A stretch of 10,728 nucleotides of DNA from NCBI GenBank assembly GCA_029261675.1, contig JAJDBA010000270.1:1-10728 (forward strand), written 5' to 3'. The position numbers were made by a program, and so were the translations under genes. Origin of the DNA: Nitrospinaceae bacterium. GTDB taxonomy: Bacteria > Nitrospinota > Nitrospinia > Nitrospinales > VA-1. Shown one piece after another: positions 1 to 6,743 of the stretch; within the stretch, counting starts at the first letter, position 1; each line of letters begins with the position of its first letter. Below the pieces are notes generated by a model. The model saw nothing but the letters and a program-made list of their open reading frames with translations, was not told the origin of the DNA and did not search any database.

Positions 1-47
1 TTCAGTACCTTGATGATCTGGCTTTCTGTGTAACGGCTCTTCTTCAT
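1..47 (-). CDS. IS3-family transposase OrfA, N-terminal fragment
   Basis: The minus-strand frame starts with ATG at 47 and reads MKKSRYTESQIIKVL before leaving the window. This is the characteristic opening of IS3-family OrfA proteins, where it begins the helix-turn-helix domain that binds the inverted repeats; related starts read MKKSRFTE-QI. An AAGGAGG ribosome-binding site lies directly upstream (about 54-60). OrfA normally works with OrfB, the DDE transposase, through a programmed frameshift, but neither is visible here. Only 15 residues can be seen, so the subgroup cannot be set. Confidence 0.7.
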   Translation of the reverse strand, partial: MKKSRYTESQIIKVL

Positions 48-121
48 TCGCGCCCTCCTTTGCTTCACATTATCTAGGAGAACTCTAATTATAAACGGAA
101 CTATTTTACGGGAGGGTTACA
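1..121 (-). mobile_element. IS3-family insertion sequence, 5' end only
   Basis: This is the end of an insertion sequence that continues beyond the left edge of the window. It holds the first codons of an orfA-type transposase gene on the minus strand, and a terminus that reads TGTAACCCTCCCG on that strand, starting at base 121. IS3-family elements typically end in TG...CA with the left inverted repeat just upstream of orfA, which fits this arrangement. The exact edge is inferred from the TG terminus and from the point where a metallohydrolase-like reading frame is interrupted. The other end and the target duplication cannot be checked here. Confidence 0.65.
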
Positions 122-249
122 AAGGTATGAATAGGAACCAAAATTTTTGGATCGAGGGCCTTGGCAAGCTTTTGAAGATCATAAAATGATGCATGCCTAG
201 AAGTGTTTCCGGTGGACTTGATAAAACTGCTTCGTATTATCCTATAGGG
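122..249 (-). pseudogene. Remnant of MBL-fold metallohydrolase gene, interrupted by the IS
   Basis: Read on the minus strand, this stretch encodes STGNTSRHASFYDLQKLAKA followed by LDPKILVPIHTF. It resembles the C-terminal block of MBL-fold (metallo-beta-lactamase/RNase J-like) hydrolases, in which a conserved TSGHA segment is followed by a helix and then PKxxxPIHT, whose histidine helps hold the metal site. The usual glycine before HA is an arginine here. The frame is closed upstream by TGA at 250-252 and runs downstream into the IS terminus, where it stops after a few codons. No start codon or N-terminal part is present. It therefore looks like a gene fragment left by rearrangement and IS insertion, and is not expected to be functional. 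Confidence 0.6.
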
Positions 250-286
250 TCAACAGGTGTTTTTAATGTCTATTCAGGTTACAACA

Positions 287-1768
287 TCACCGTGGGAACA
301 CAGTACTTTGCAGAAATTTTAATATCTTCACCATTGCAAGTGTATCCAGCTTGCAATAGGCGAGAAGGTTTTGCCTGATCTCTTCTCTTTCTTTTTCGTC
401 TTCTATTAAATGAAGAGTGGCATAGGTACTGCTGGCTTGGCCGCCTTCCTTGATTTTCAAGTCTTGATAACTTAAACCCGGAACCAGAGCTGGTAACACG
501 TATTTAATGGAATAACTTCCCTTCATTTCTTTTAGGTAAATATCTTTTGATCGGAAGGGAGCCATGAGGTCAAGCATGTTGTCATGGATATCCATCAAGT
601 GGTCTGCATAATTTGGAAATTGTTCCGCCAGGTTCCGGATTACCCCTTTCTCGAACCCCATATTGTAGGCCAAAACACATACATCCCTTGGGATATCCTC
701 CACCAGTTTTTTAACTAAAGATTCTCTGGGGTCCTCCCCCTCCATCGCCAGAAACTCTTTATGCTCCAGTTTCCCATTCTCATTAATTTGAAAATGAAGT
801 GAATACTGAAAGGGAATTTGAACGTAAGGTCTTAATCCGTCAAATTGAGGAATAGCCGACTGATAAGTTTCAAAATCCAAAAAATAAAGAGGATAACTAA
901 GAGTCTTAAGGAATTTCTCTATTTCTGGTTTGTCTAAGAATTCCGTTCCGTTTAAATGAGCTTCCACCTGCTTTTCTTGGGCCGAGTTCAGGGGATAATC
1001 ATCAGGCAAATCATTAAACTCGATGATCCCCTGATTATACAACTCCCATTTTTTACTACCCCGCAGGCGTGACAGGTTGAATATAGAAACCTCTGGAATA
1101 TGCTTCCAACAATAATCCGTAAAATCACACTCATAGGGATCACTGCAATGGGGGCCAATATCGATATCGGGTTCCTCGCCTTGAACCGAAACCCTGATCA
1201 ACTCTAAAGTTTCCACTACCTCGTCTTGCTGCTCCAAAACGGATTCAGTTAAATCTTCAATGGCAAATAGTTGTTTAATATCTAATTCACCTTCCCGGAC
1301 GTACTGACTATTGATATGAACCAAAGCAGTCTTTGCTATGTTTAATCCGGACCCATTCAAAACGTAATACTGGACGGCCACATCATCATAATGAACATCC
1401 TTTACCTGGGTAGAAGACTTAACCTCATATAACTGCCAGCCACTTCTACCTTTATGAAGAATATCCACCATCACCAGCACACCATCATATTTAAAGGTGG
1501 CCTCGTAAATGGTCTTAACACCCGATTCGATCAAGTCCTTGGTTCTCTGAATCTTGTCATCAAAATTTCCTTCCTCGAAACGGATTTCCTCGCCCCCCGG
1601 AAACAGTTGCTGAGCTAGCAAACCTACATCGGTGCCCGTGTCAAACAGGGCTTGTTGGGCGGCATCAGGCTCTTCAAGAAGGTCTTTGCGATTGCGGTAC
1701 AGCCAAAGCTTCTTATGGCACTGAAGCCCTCTTAAATACTGGGATTTGGAGAGTTTAGATTCAATCAT
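287..1768 (-). CDS. DUF2779 protein: Cas4/RecB-like nuclease fused to DEDD exonuclease
   Basis: A 493-residue, probably cytoplasmic nuclease with two domains. The N-terminal half (about 1-230) looks like a Cas4/RecB-type PD-(D/E)XK nuclease: E89 in YEATF, D102 in VDIL, E115-V-K117 in YEVKSS, then Q133-Y134. Four cysteines, C17 and C208/C214/C220, are placed as in the iron-sulfur cluster of Cas4 and AddB. The C-terminal half (about 290-490) is the DUF2779 region. It looks like a DEDD 3'-5' exonuclease: D298-F-E300, a middle aspartate around 393-400, and YCKLD with D475. The family is predicted to process nucleic acid, but its substrate is not settled. It starts with ATG at 1768, 67 bases after the DUF6745 gene, and is probably the last gene of that operon. 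No cas1/cas2 or CRISPR repeats lie nearby. All predicted catalytic residues appear intact. Confidence 0.8.
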   Translation of the reverse strand: MIESKLSKSQYLRGLQCHKKLWLYRNRKDLLEEPDAAQQALFDTGTDVGLLAQQLFPGGEEIRFEEGNFDDKIQRTKDLIESGVKTIYEATFKYDGVLVMVDILHKGRSGWQLYEVKSSTQVKDVHYDDVAVQYYVLNGSGLNIAKTALVHINSQYVREGELDIKQLFAIEDLTESVLEQQDEVVETLELIRVSVQGEEPDIDIGPHCSDPYECDFTDYCWKHIPEVSIFNLSRLRGSKKWELYNQGIIEFNDLPDDYPLNSAQEKQVEAHLNGTEFLDKPEIEKFLKTLSYPLYFLDFETYQSAIPQFDGLRPYVQIPFQYSLHFQINENGKLEHKEFLAMEGEDPRESLVKKLVEDIPRDVCVLAYNMGFEKGVIRNLAEQFPNYADHLMDIHDNMLDLMAPFRSKDIYLKEMKGSYSIKYVLPALVPGLSYQDLKIKEGGQASSTYATLHLIEDEKEREEIRQNLLAYCKLDTLAMVKILKFLQSTVFPR

Positions 1769-1835
1769 AGCGAACTATCTTTTAAAGATTCTGAGAACAT
1801 TTGGATTCCTGAATATAACATTAGGAGAGTTGTGG

Positions 1836-3077
1836 TCAAGTTTCCAAGCTGGGGCTGTATTCATCAGATTCCATATTGAATGTCCATGCCACACCCTCTT
1901 TAGCCGTACTGATACCTGGAGGCACCCAAAGAATATGTTTGGAATATTTTCCACTTTGATCGATGGTTTTATTCTCCACCACAAGCATTCCCATAGGGGA
2001 ATTATAATTGTAGTCCCATTTATATAGTTTTCCAAAATCGTCTTTTTGTGAAATTTCAAACTGATTCTCTTTAATGTAACGATTGATCCCAAATCGCTCT
2101 ATCAAAAGCATTTTCAGTCCCATATCCCTTTCAGTGCGAATATCTTTTAGGGTTATTTCCATAGATCCTGTAGATAAATTTTTGGAAATCCGCCTTCCAT
2201 GCCAGGCATAAATTCCCCATCCATCAGGGTAACGAATAGCCATTCCATCTGTGCAATGGAGCCGACCCTGCTCATCCCGCTTCACAAACTCTGGAGGCCC
2301 GGACACAATCCCCAGTCCAAAAAAAAGCCACCAATAATCCACCGATTGAAATATAGATTTCAAATTCTTGACATATGAATGCTCAGCATGATTGACCCAT
2401 TTTGAAAATAATTCCCCATAAATTGACTCAATAAAAGTATTTCCAATAACTAGATTGCCGTATGGGACCATTCGATGCGCAGAATTCAAATAAAATTGAT
2501 TGGAAACTTGATCTATCCCTTCACGCAAGGAAAAGGCTTCCTTTCCGGTAAGAAGTTTTGTCGCATTCCACAAATATGAAAATGTGTCCATCTCTAATTG
2601 TTGATGGAGTGCATATTGATTTTGGATGGCGGGCTCTGTTAAACATATATTTTCCCAATTCTGCCGCGCTTCCACCTCAGCATATTCGGTCCAGGCTATC
2701 GTCTCTGATCCAGGCCTAAGTTTTTTAAATCTGTTAGTTACCCTATTTGTTAGACTGGGATGGCTTTTAGCAACGGCCTTTAAAGTTTGAATCCTGATAA
2801 TTTTTGAAATTTCTTTTAATGAACCATTTGCAACTAGAACTCTTGACAGGGGAATATTATGCAGAATAAATGCTGCAAGGGCTGCCTGATAAGGGGAATC
2901 TAACCAAACGACTTGTAAGTTTGACCAACCCAATTCAGAGTGAATTTTCCTCAGATTCCCTTTGACAGATTTCCTGTTGACAGGATCGGACTTTAAAGAA
3001 CATTCAAACCACCCCTTTAAAGTGCCAATCAATCTTTCTCTATACTCGGAAAAATTTTTCTGGCTAATCTGAAGCAT
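1836..3077 (-). CDS. DUF6745-domain protein of unknown function
   Basis: A protein of about 413 residues. The C-terminal part matches what I know of the DUF6745 family: LHCTDGMAIRYPDGWGIYAW followed by HGRRI, then ERFGINRYI, and a final block WVPPGISTAKEGVAWTF ending near SPSLET. The N-terminal 130 residues are less familiar and contain basic helices. No catalytic motif, signal peptide or membrane segment is evident. Two in-frame ATGs compete, at 3083 and 3077. I chose 3077 because GGAGG lies 8 bases before it but only 2 bases before the first. The gene overlaps the end of the upstream 112-aa gene, so the two are probably translated together. The molecular function of DUF6745 is not known to me. 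Confidence 0.75.
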   Translation of the reverse strand: MLQISQKNFSEYRERLIGTLKGWFECSLKSDPVNRKSVKGNLRKIHSELGWSNLQVVWLDSPYQAALAAFILHNIPLSRVLVANGSLKEISKIIRIQTLKAVAKSHPSLTNRVTNRFKKLRPGSETIAWTEYAEVEARQNWENICLTEPAIQNQYALHQQLEMDTFSYLWNATKLLTGKEAFSLREGIDQVSNQFYLNSAHRMVPYGNLVIGNTFIESIYGELFSKWVNHAEHSYVKNLKSIFQSVDYWWLFFGLGIVSGPPEFVKRDEQGRLHCTDGMAIRYPDGWGIYAWHGRRISKNLSTGSMEITLKDIRTERDMGLKMLLIERFGINRYIKENQFEISQKDDFGKLYKWDYNYNSPMGMLVVENKTIDQSGKYSKHILWVPPGISTAKEGVAWTFNMESDEYSPSLET

Positions 3078-3402
3078 AAGCATTCCCTCCGGGAATATAG
3101 AACCGCTGTTGGATCACCTCGTAAATTCCCGACTTGAGAGAAATGGCATCATGATCCCCTCCTTCCAGAGTTACCGGCTCCCCATGCTTAAGCACAGCAG
3201 AGGTTGGAACTTCAAGCCAAGTTCGCCCCTTGGAATTACGAAGCAGGCGGGCATCACCATCGTGCACAACAGCATGAACGTGCGCTCCGGTCTCTCCCAT
3301 TCCAAGAATCAACCTGTTAATTCTTTTTATATTAGGGATCGGTTGCCCTTTTGGTTTCCGGTAAACCTTTCTTAAAAGAATATTTCCTTGTCTCAGGATC
3401 AT
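3064..3402 (-). CDS. Small conserved protein preceding the DUF6745 gene
   Basis: A 112-residue protein of unknown function. It begins MILRQGNILLRKV and has a GETGAHVHAV segment and a final stretch GIYEVIQQRFYIPGG. From memory, short proteins of this pattern (RQGDVLL, GEVTGHAH, then YxVxxQREY) are often encoded next to DUF6745 genes. The histidine-rich GAHVHAV loop could bind metal, but that is a guess. A GGAG ribosome-binding site lies 7 bases before ATG at 3402. The stop codon TAG (3064-3066) falls inside the start of the DUF6745 gene, so this is the first gene of the leftward operon. Upstream lies a 369-base gap with a divergent plus-strand operon beyond it. Confidence 0.65.
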   Translation of the reverse strand: MILRQGNILLRKVYRKPKGQPIPNIKRINRLILGMGETGAHVHAVVHDGDARLLRNSKGRTWLEVPTSAVLKHGEPVTLEGGDHDAISLKSGIYEVIQQRFYIPGGNAYASD

Positions 3403-3771
3403 GGTCTTTCTCCATAAAAATTAGATTTCCAAATTAATCTATCGAATCTGTAGGCAGAAAAAATGCCATTCTTGGAATTTATAGCCAAATGCTAAAGAAT
3501 AATAACCGGCAGTATAAGTGCCGTTACTTTAGATATTTTGATGTTCAATGTATGAAAAAAATCATGAGGTTTAAATAAAATGTGAAGAAAACCCAAGGGG
3601 AACTTTCAGACTTACGCCCGGAGATTTCTATGTGGTGGCCGAACAGGCTCACCTCTTGCTGAAGTGAACCTTAAGCCCCGCTTGGGCATGGGATGTCCTT
3701 CTTCAAGAGGCAAGATTAAAGTTAACCAATAATCCAATAGGTTTTATCTGTTAATTAATGTGTGATCCCAA
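3403..3771. other. Divergent intergenic region with a short orphan frame and possible RNA stems
   Basis: No complete gene is convincing here. The ends should hold the divergent promoters for the 112-aa gene (minus) and the nitrilase-like gene (plus), but I cannot place -35/-10 boxes with confidence. The centre is GC-richer than its surroundings. It contains a hairpin GGTGGCC / GGCTCACC (3634-3653) and a longer alternative stem pairing 3652-3664 with 3698-3710 (11 of 13 positions match). Inside that stem lies a small GCCC / GGGC hairpin (3675-3687). The same segment also has an open plus-strand frame from about 3575 to the TGA at 3664-3666 that ends LTPGDFYVVAEQAHLLLK. It has no start codon or ribosome-binding site and looks like the tail of a lost gene. 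RNA or remnant is undecided. Confidence 0.4.
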
Positions 3772-4686
3772 ATGAACAAAATTGCCATCATATCGTTTTA
3801 CTTGGAAATGCTCCCTCACCCAAAAAACAGCGGTAGGGATAGATTTGCCAAGTTCAAATTATTCAGGAGGGAGCGGCACGAATTAATAGAACGCATTCTT
3901 TCCGATGCTAACAAGGCGGGTTGCACCCATGCCTTATTTCCCGGCTGGATGTTTGTATACGATGAGAACGAAAACATTACTCAACTCAAAAAGGAAATCC
4001 GGAAAATCCAAAAATTATCAAAAACTTTTGGAATTTCAGTCATCGGGGAATTCACCACAATTAACCATAGGAAGAATGTAGATTTTAAACCCGCCCAACC
4101 GCCCTATGGAATTTATGCATTTGAAAGAGGGAAGGCAATACCAACCGGAATAAGACAGCAGTTTGCTACAAGCCCTCAAGCCGGAGGAAACCCTAAGGCT
4201 GGAGGAAAGCCATCAGAAGCATATAAAAAGGTGGTTAGCGACATATTATCCAAAAAAAGAATAATCAAAATTGATGGTTTAAGCTTTTTAATTCTAGTTT
4301 GTGGGGAAACCAATATCCTTTACAACCCAAAAAATATGAAACAGCCCAAATTTCGTTTTAGCCTGGAGAAGGATATTGAAAAGAAGCTTCGCTCCCTGCC
4401 ACACCACATAGTTTTTAATCCCGGCCACACTGAATTCAGCAATTTCACACTTGGATTATTTAAGAAACGGTGGCGGTTTTTAAGCAAAGGAAAACTTAAT
4501 CCTTCCACCAGGGATTTTTTCTGCATTTACACCACGAATATTACAGAGAGAAATTGTTCCTTTGACAAGGGAATTCACATATATAAGAATAGGGCATTGC
4601 AATCCACCTTAGAATCAGAAAGGCGAAAACCCTCAAAAGATAAATACGTGCAAGCGGTTTGGAAGTGTTTAGAAATTACGAAGTAA
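3772..4686 (+). CDS. Divergent nitrilase-fold (CN-hydrolase-like) protein
   Basis: A 304-residue soluble protein that I recognise only weakly. The pattern suggests the nitrilase/carbon-nitrogen hydrolase superfamily: an opening strand MNKIAIISFYLEM, then ALFPGWMF at 54-61, then FGISVIGEF at 86-94. After these comes IKIDGLSFLILVCGETN at 165-181, with C177 where nitrilases carry the nucleophile. Family members usually use a Glu-Lys-Cys triad. Here the position of the first Glu (normally in a PE motif) is occupied by PGW, and the Lys is not obvious. The protein may therefore be inactive or use other chemistry. A short repeat QAGGNPKAGGKP lies at 136-147. It ends 13 bases before the GIY-YIG-like gene and is surely co-transcribed with it. 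I cannot name a substrate, and a wholly different fold remains possible. Confidence 0.5.
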   Translation: MNKIAIISFYLEMLPHPKNSGRDRFAKFKLFRRERHELIERILSDANKAGCTHALFPGWMFVYDENENITQLKKEIRKIQKLSKTFGISVIGEFTTINHRKNVDFKPAQPPYGIYAFERGKAIPTGIRQQFATSPQAGGNPKAGGKPSEAYKKVVSDILSKKRIIKIDGLSFLILVCGETNILYNPKNMKQPKFRFSLEKDIEKKLRSLPHHIVFNPGHTEFSNFTLGLFKKRWRFLSKGKLNPSTRDFFCIYTTNITERNCSFDKGIHIYKNRALQSTLESERRKPSKDKYVQAVWKCLEITK

Positions 4687-4699
4687 AAAGGAGAAGCAA

Positions 4700-5188
4700 A
4701 TGGAAATAATCAATATTCATTGGACGGGGCCATATAAATTGAAGGAAGCACAAGATATCACGAACGCCGGTTATGTACTTTATCAGATTTACGGAACCCA
4801 TCCGGTATTTGGGCCAAAAATTCCCCTATATGTTGGAAAGACAGAATGTCAAAATACTGGAATCCGCCTTGCCCAACATGATTATTGGATGGAGGATGAG
4901 TATGATGAGGTCACCATTCATCTGGGTTCGATTGGTTTTTTCGATAATTGGAATGACTGGTATGATGACGAGGGGGAATCATATGAAAAACCTCCGAAAG
5001 CACTAGCCAAATTTATTGCCGATATCGAAAAATTACTAATAGTGGCCAATCAACCTTTATATAACACCCAAAACAGAGGAGCTGAAAGTTTTGACCATGA
5101 TTTTATTATATATAATACAGGTAAGATGGGGCGGATACTCCCTGAGTCAAGTTCAGAGTATTACTCATGGACAAGGAGAGCTGATTGA
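4700..5188 (+). CDS. GIY-YIG-like nuclease
   Basis: A 162-residue protein with the layout of a GIY-YIG endonuclease domain. A GYVLYQIYG strand (24-32) stands for the GIY motif, and PLYVGKT (42-48) for YIG. R56 and H60 lie in GIRLAQH, the expected helix. E110 in IADIEKLLI is the likely metal-binding glutamate, and N122 in PLYNTQN is the conserved asparagine near the end of the domain. Such enzymes cut DNA with one metal ion. The insert between strands (HPVFGPKIP) occurs in some prokaryotic members. AAGGAG lies about 6 bases before the ATG, supporting this start. The gene follows the nitrilase-like gene by 13 bases, so the two probably work as a pair. An acidic loop (83-97) separates the core from the final helix. 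Confidence 0.65.
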   Translation: MEIINIHWTGPYKLKEAQDITNAGYVLYQIYGTHPVFGPKIPLYVGKTECQNTGIRLAQHDYWMEDEYDEVTIHLGSIGFFDNWNDWYDDEGESYEKPPKALAKFIADIEKLLIVANQPLYNTQNRGAESFDHDFIIYNTGKMGRILPESSSEYYSWTRRAD

Positions 5189-5206
5189 TGAAATTTCAGA
5201 CCGGCC

Positions 5207-5575
5207 CTAGCCTTCTTCCCATCGGAGGCAGAGTATTATATATTTTTCAGGAACAAAATCAGCTGACGAGATAGCTTTATTCCCTGAATAAAATTGGATT
5301 CCCTGTCTGCTGGCCTCTAGGGCCTCGATCTGTAACCCTAGGAGTTTCTTTCCCCTGGGTTCCCCAACCCGGAGTGCGGTTTCCTTATTTTCGGACAAAT
5401 GCACATACTGACGGCTCATGGGTTTTAGACCTTCTTTAAGGATTGAATGTCCTGCCTTCCGGAAAGTTCCATGAAAAAGAAATTTGGGGGGCTTTGAGGG
5501 CCGTCTTACTATTTTCACTTGCAGAGAGTGGCCATACAAAGCTCTGATTCTCCCATTCTTTATTTCAAACCGCAA
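5207..5575 (-). pseudogene. kptA: Truncated RNA 2'-phosphotransferase (KptA/Tpt1), C-terminal lobe only
   Basis: The 122-codon frame matches the C-terminal lobe of KptA/Tpt1, which moves a 2'-phosphate from RNA to NAD+. Visible family features are RFEIKNGRIRALYGHS (compare RFxxxDGRxIRAxQGHS), FLFHGT at 32-37, YVHLS at 57-61 and a GIQFY near 92-96. The N-terminal lobe of about 60 residues, which carries the essential Arg-His pair, is missing. The later conserved Arg in VGxRxG is Pro here (VGEPRG). The only start is TTG at 5575, directly after an in-frame TGA and without a ribosome-binding site. No N-lobe remains upstream in any minus-strand frame. I read it as a decaying remnant; a small diverged ADP-ribosyltransferase-like protein is the alternative. 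It converges tail-to-tail with the GIY-YIG gene, 18 bases away. Confidence 0.6.
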
Positions 5576-5613
5576 TCAAAGGAAGGGTAGAAATACTGCC
5601 GTTTACTGATATA

Positions 5614-5630
5614 TAATTTTCTGAAAATAA
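5614..5630. promoter_or_regulatory. Inverted repeat upstream of the WYL regulator, candidate operator
   Basis: The core ATTTTC-T-GAAAAT is a perfect 6+1+6 palindrome, and it extends to 8 bases per arm with one mismatch. It lies about 32 bases before the WYL start codon. It also overlaps the expected -35 region of a possible TATAAA -10 box at 5640-5645. The partial sequence TAATTTT recurs in inverted orientation at 5644-5650. Regulators of this type commonly bind palindromes in their own promoters, so autoregulation is a reasonable inference. The area is very AT-rich, so chance is not excluded. Confidence 0.35.
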
Positions 5631-5661
5631 TCTTCAATATATAAAATTACCAGGATAACGC

Positions 5662-6651
5662 ATGCTTACTCCACGTCAGAAAATGGCTCAGGTGACTTAC
5701 CTGTTGTTGACTGATCCAGGCGGCCTTTCCTATTCTTTCCTCAAAGATGGCCTGGAAGTAAATGACCGTGCTCTTCGAGTCTTTATCCAGGAGCTAAAGA
5801 ACATTCCTGAATTGCATGACTCTCAAGACCAGACCAGAGTCCAAGTGACGGGTCGGGGGCCTGATCGAAGGGTTTTTCTTAAACCATTGGATATAGAGGA
5901 TACGGACACCGTTGGGCATGTGCTTTCACTTCAATTTGCCCACTCCATGCTTCGCTTTCTCAAAGGCACTCAATTAGAAAAATATCTCACCAAGATGTCT
6001 GCCTCTTTTCTAAAGGGACCCGACAAGCAACTGTTTGTAAATTTGGATAAGAAAATTTATTCAATTAACGAATGGCCAAAGGATTACAGTAAAAAATCAG
6101 AAATCATTAAGGACTGCCTCCACTCCCTGCTATATAGAAAGTCACTCAAGGTTCAATATAAATCACCTGGTTCCAAACAAGGTAAAGAGCATGAGTTGAA
6201 TATCTACACGCTCCTTCAATACAGGAATGGTCTGTACTTGATTGCCAAGAGTGATAAGGGACCGAAGGTGATGGTATTTGCCGCAGAGCGCATTATACAA
6301 ACCCAGAAAACCCGGAAAGAGTTCAGATATCCGCCCAAATATTCACCTGAGGATTATGTTGATGGTGCTTTTGGTTTGATTAAATGGGAGGAAGAGAGCC
6401 ATAAGGTGGTAATCAATTTTGATTCAGACTTGGAAACCGCTATCACCGCACGGCAATGGCATAAGAGCCAATCGATAAAGAAGCTTAAAGACGGCACTAT
6501 CCAATTCAGCATGACCGTCTCCGCGTTGGAGCAGGTGGTCCCCTGGGTCCTTAGCTTTGGTTCGTTGGCTAAAGTGCTAAAACCCAAATCCTTGAAGGAA
6601 CAGATTGTTAATGAAATAGAAGCCCTACTCAACCAATATAACAAAAGGTGA
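5662..6651 (+). CDS. WYL-domain transcriptional regulator
   Basis: A 329-residue DNA-binding regulator in three parts. A winged-helix/HTH region (about 1-75) includes LEVNDRALRVFIQELKNI. The WYL domain (about 145-215) includes YRNGLYLIAKSDKG and VFAAERI, where the usual WYL signature is a Y-L-I variant. A WCX-type C-terminal domain (about 246-325) ends in VVPWVLSFGSLAKVLKPKS and LKEQIVNEI, a very typical closing. WYL domains bind ligands such as nucleic-acid products, and homologues (for example BrxR/CapW types) repress phage-defence operons. A weak AGGA site lies 6 bases before the ATG. The gene is alone on its strand and convergent with the 399/262-aa operon. Its targets are unknown, with the inverted repeat at 5614-5630 the nearest candidate. 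Length and domains appear complete. Confidence 0.85.
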   Translation: MLTPRQKMAQVTYLLLTDPGGLSYSFLKDGLEVNDRALRVFIQELKNIPELHDSQDQTRVQVTGRGPDRRVFLKPLDIEDTDTVGHVLSLQFAHSMLRFLKGTQLEKYLTKMSASFLKGPDKQLFVNLDKKIYSINEWPKDYSKKSEIIKDCLHSLLYRKSLKVQYKSPGSKQGKEHELNIYTLLQYRNGLYLIAKSDKGPKVMVFAAERIIQTQKTRKEFRYPPKYSPEDYVDGAFGLIKWEEESHKVVINFDSDLETAITARQWHKSQSIKKLKDGTIQFSMTVSALEQVVPWVLSFGSLAKVLKPKSLKEQIVNEIEALLNQYNKR

Positions 6652-6743
6652 CTATTCCCATTGATACATTATCAACAGCACAAAACTTTTTGACAATTTC
6701 ATTGTTTCTGTTTTCTTCCGAGGGAACGTCATAGAGAAACAAT

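Noticed and set aside
193..378. Plus-strand frame of 61 codons near the IS edge
   Set aside because: It is antisense to the metallohydrolase remnant and to the end of the DUF2779 gene, with no family features.
1746..2092. Open frames on both strands around the junction of the DUF2779 and DUF6745 genes
   Set aside because: They overlap the DUF6745 coding sequence in other frames and have no supporting start site or similarity.
3590..3720. Possible 6S RNA in the divergent gap
   Set aside because: Stems exist, but I could not find the large central bubble or a closing terminal stem, so the specific family is not supported.
5188..5274. Short plus-strand frame beginning with ATG that overlaps the GIY-YIG stop (TGATG), about 28 codons
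   Set aside because: It lies antisense to the KptA-like frame, has no recognisable content and is very short; the overlap alone is not enough to call a gene.
6652..6743. Bidirectional terminator between the convergent WYL gene and the 262-aa gene
   Set aside because: Only a weak ACAAT/ATTGT repeat is present, without a GC-rich stem or T-run.
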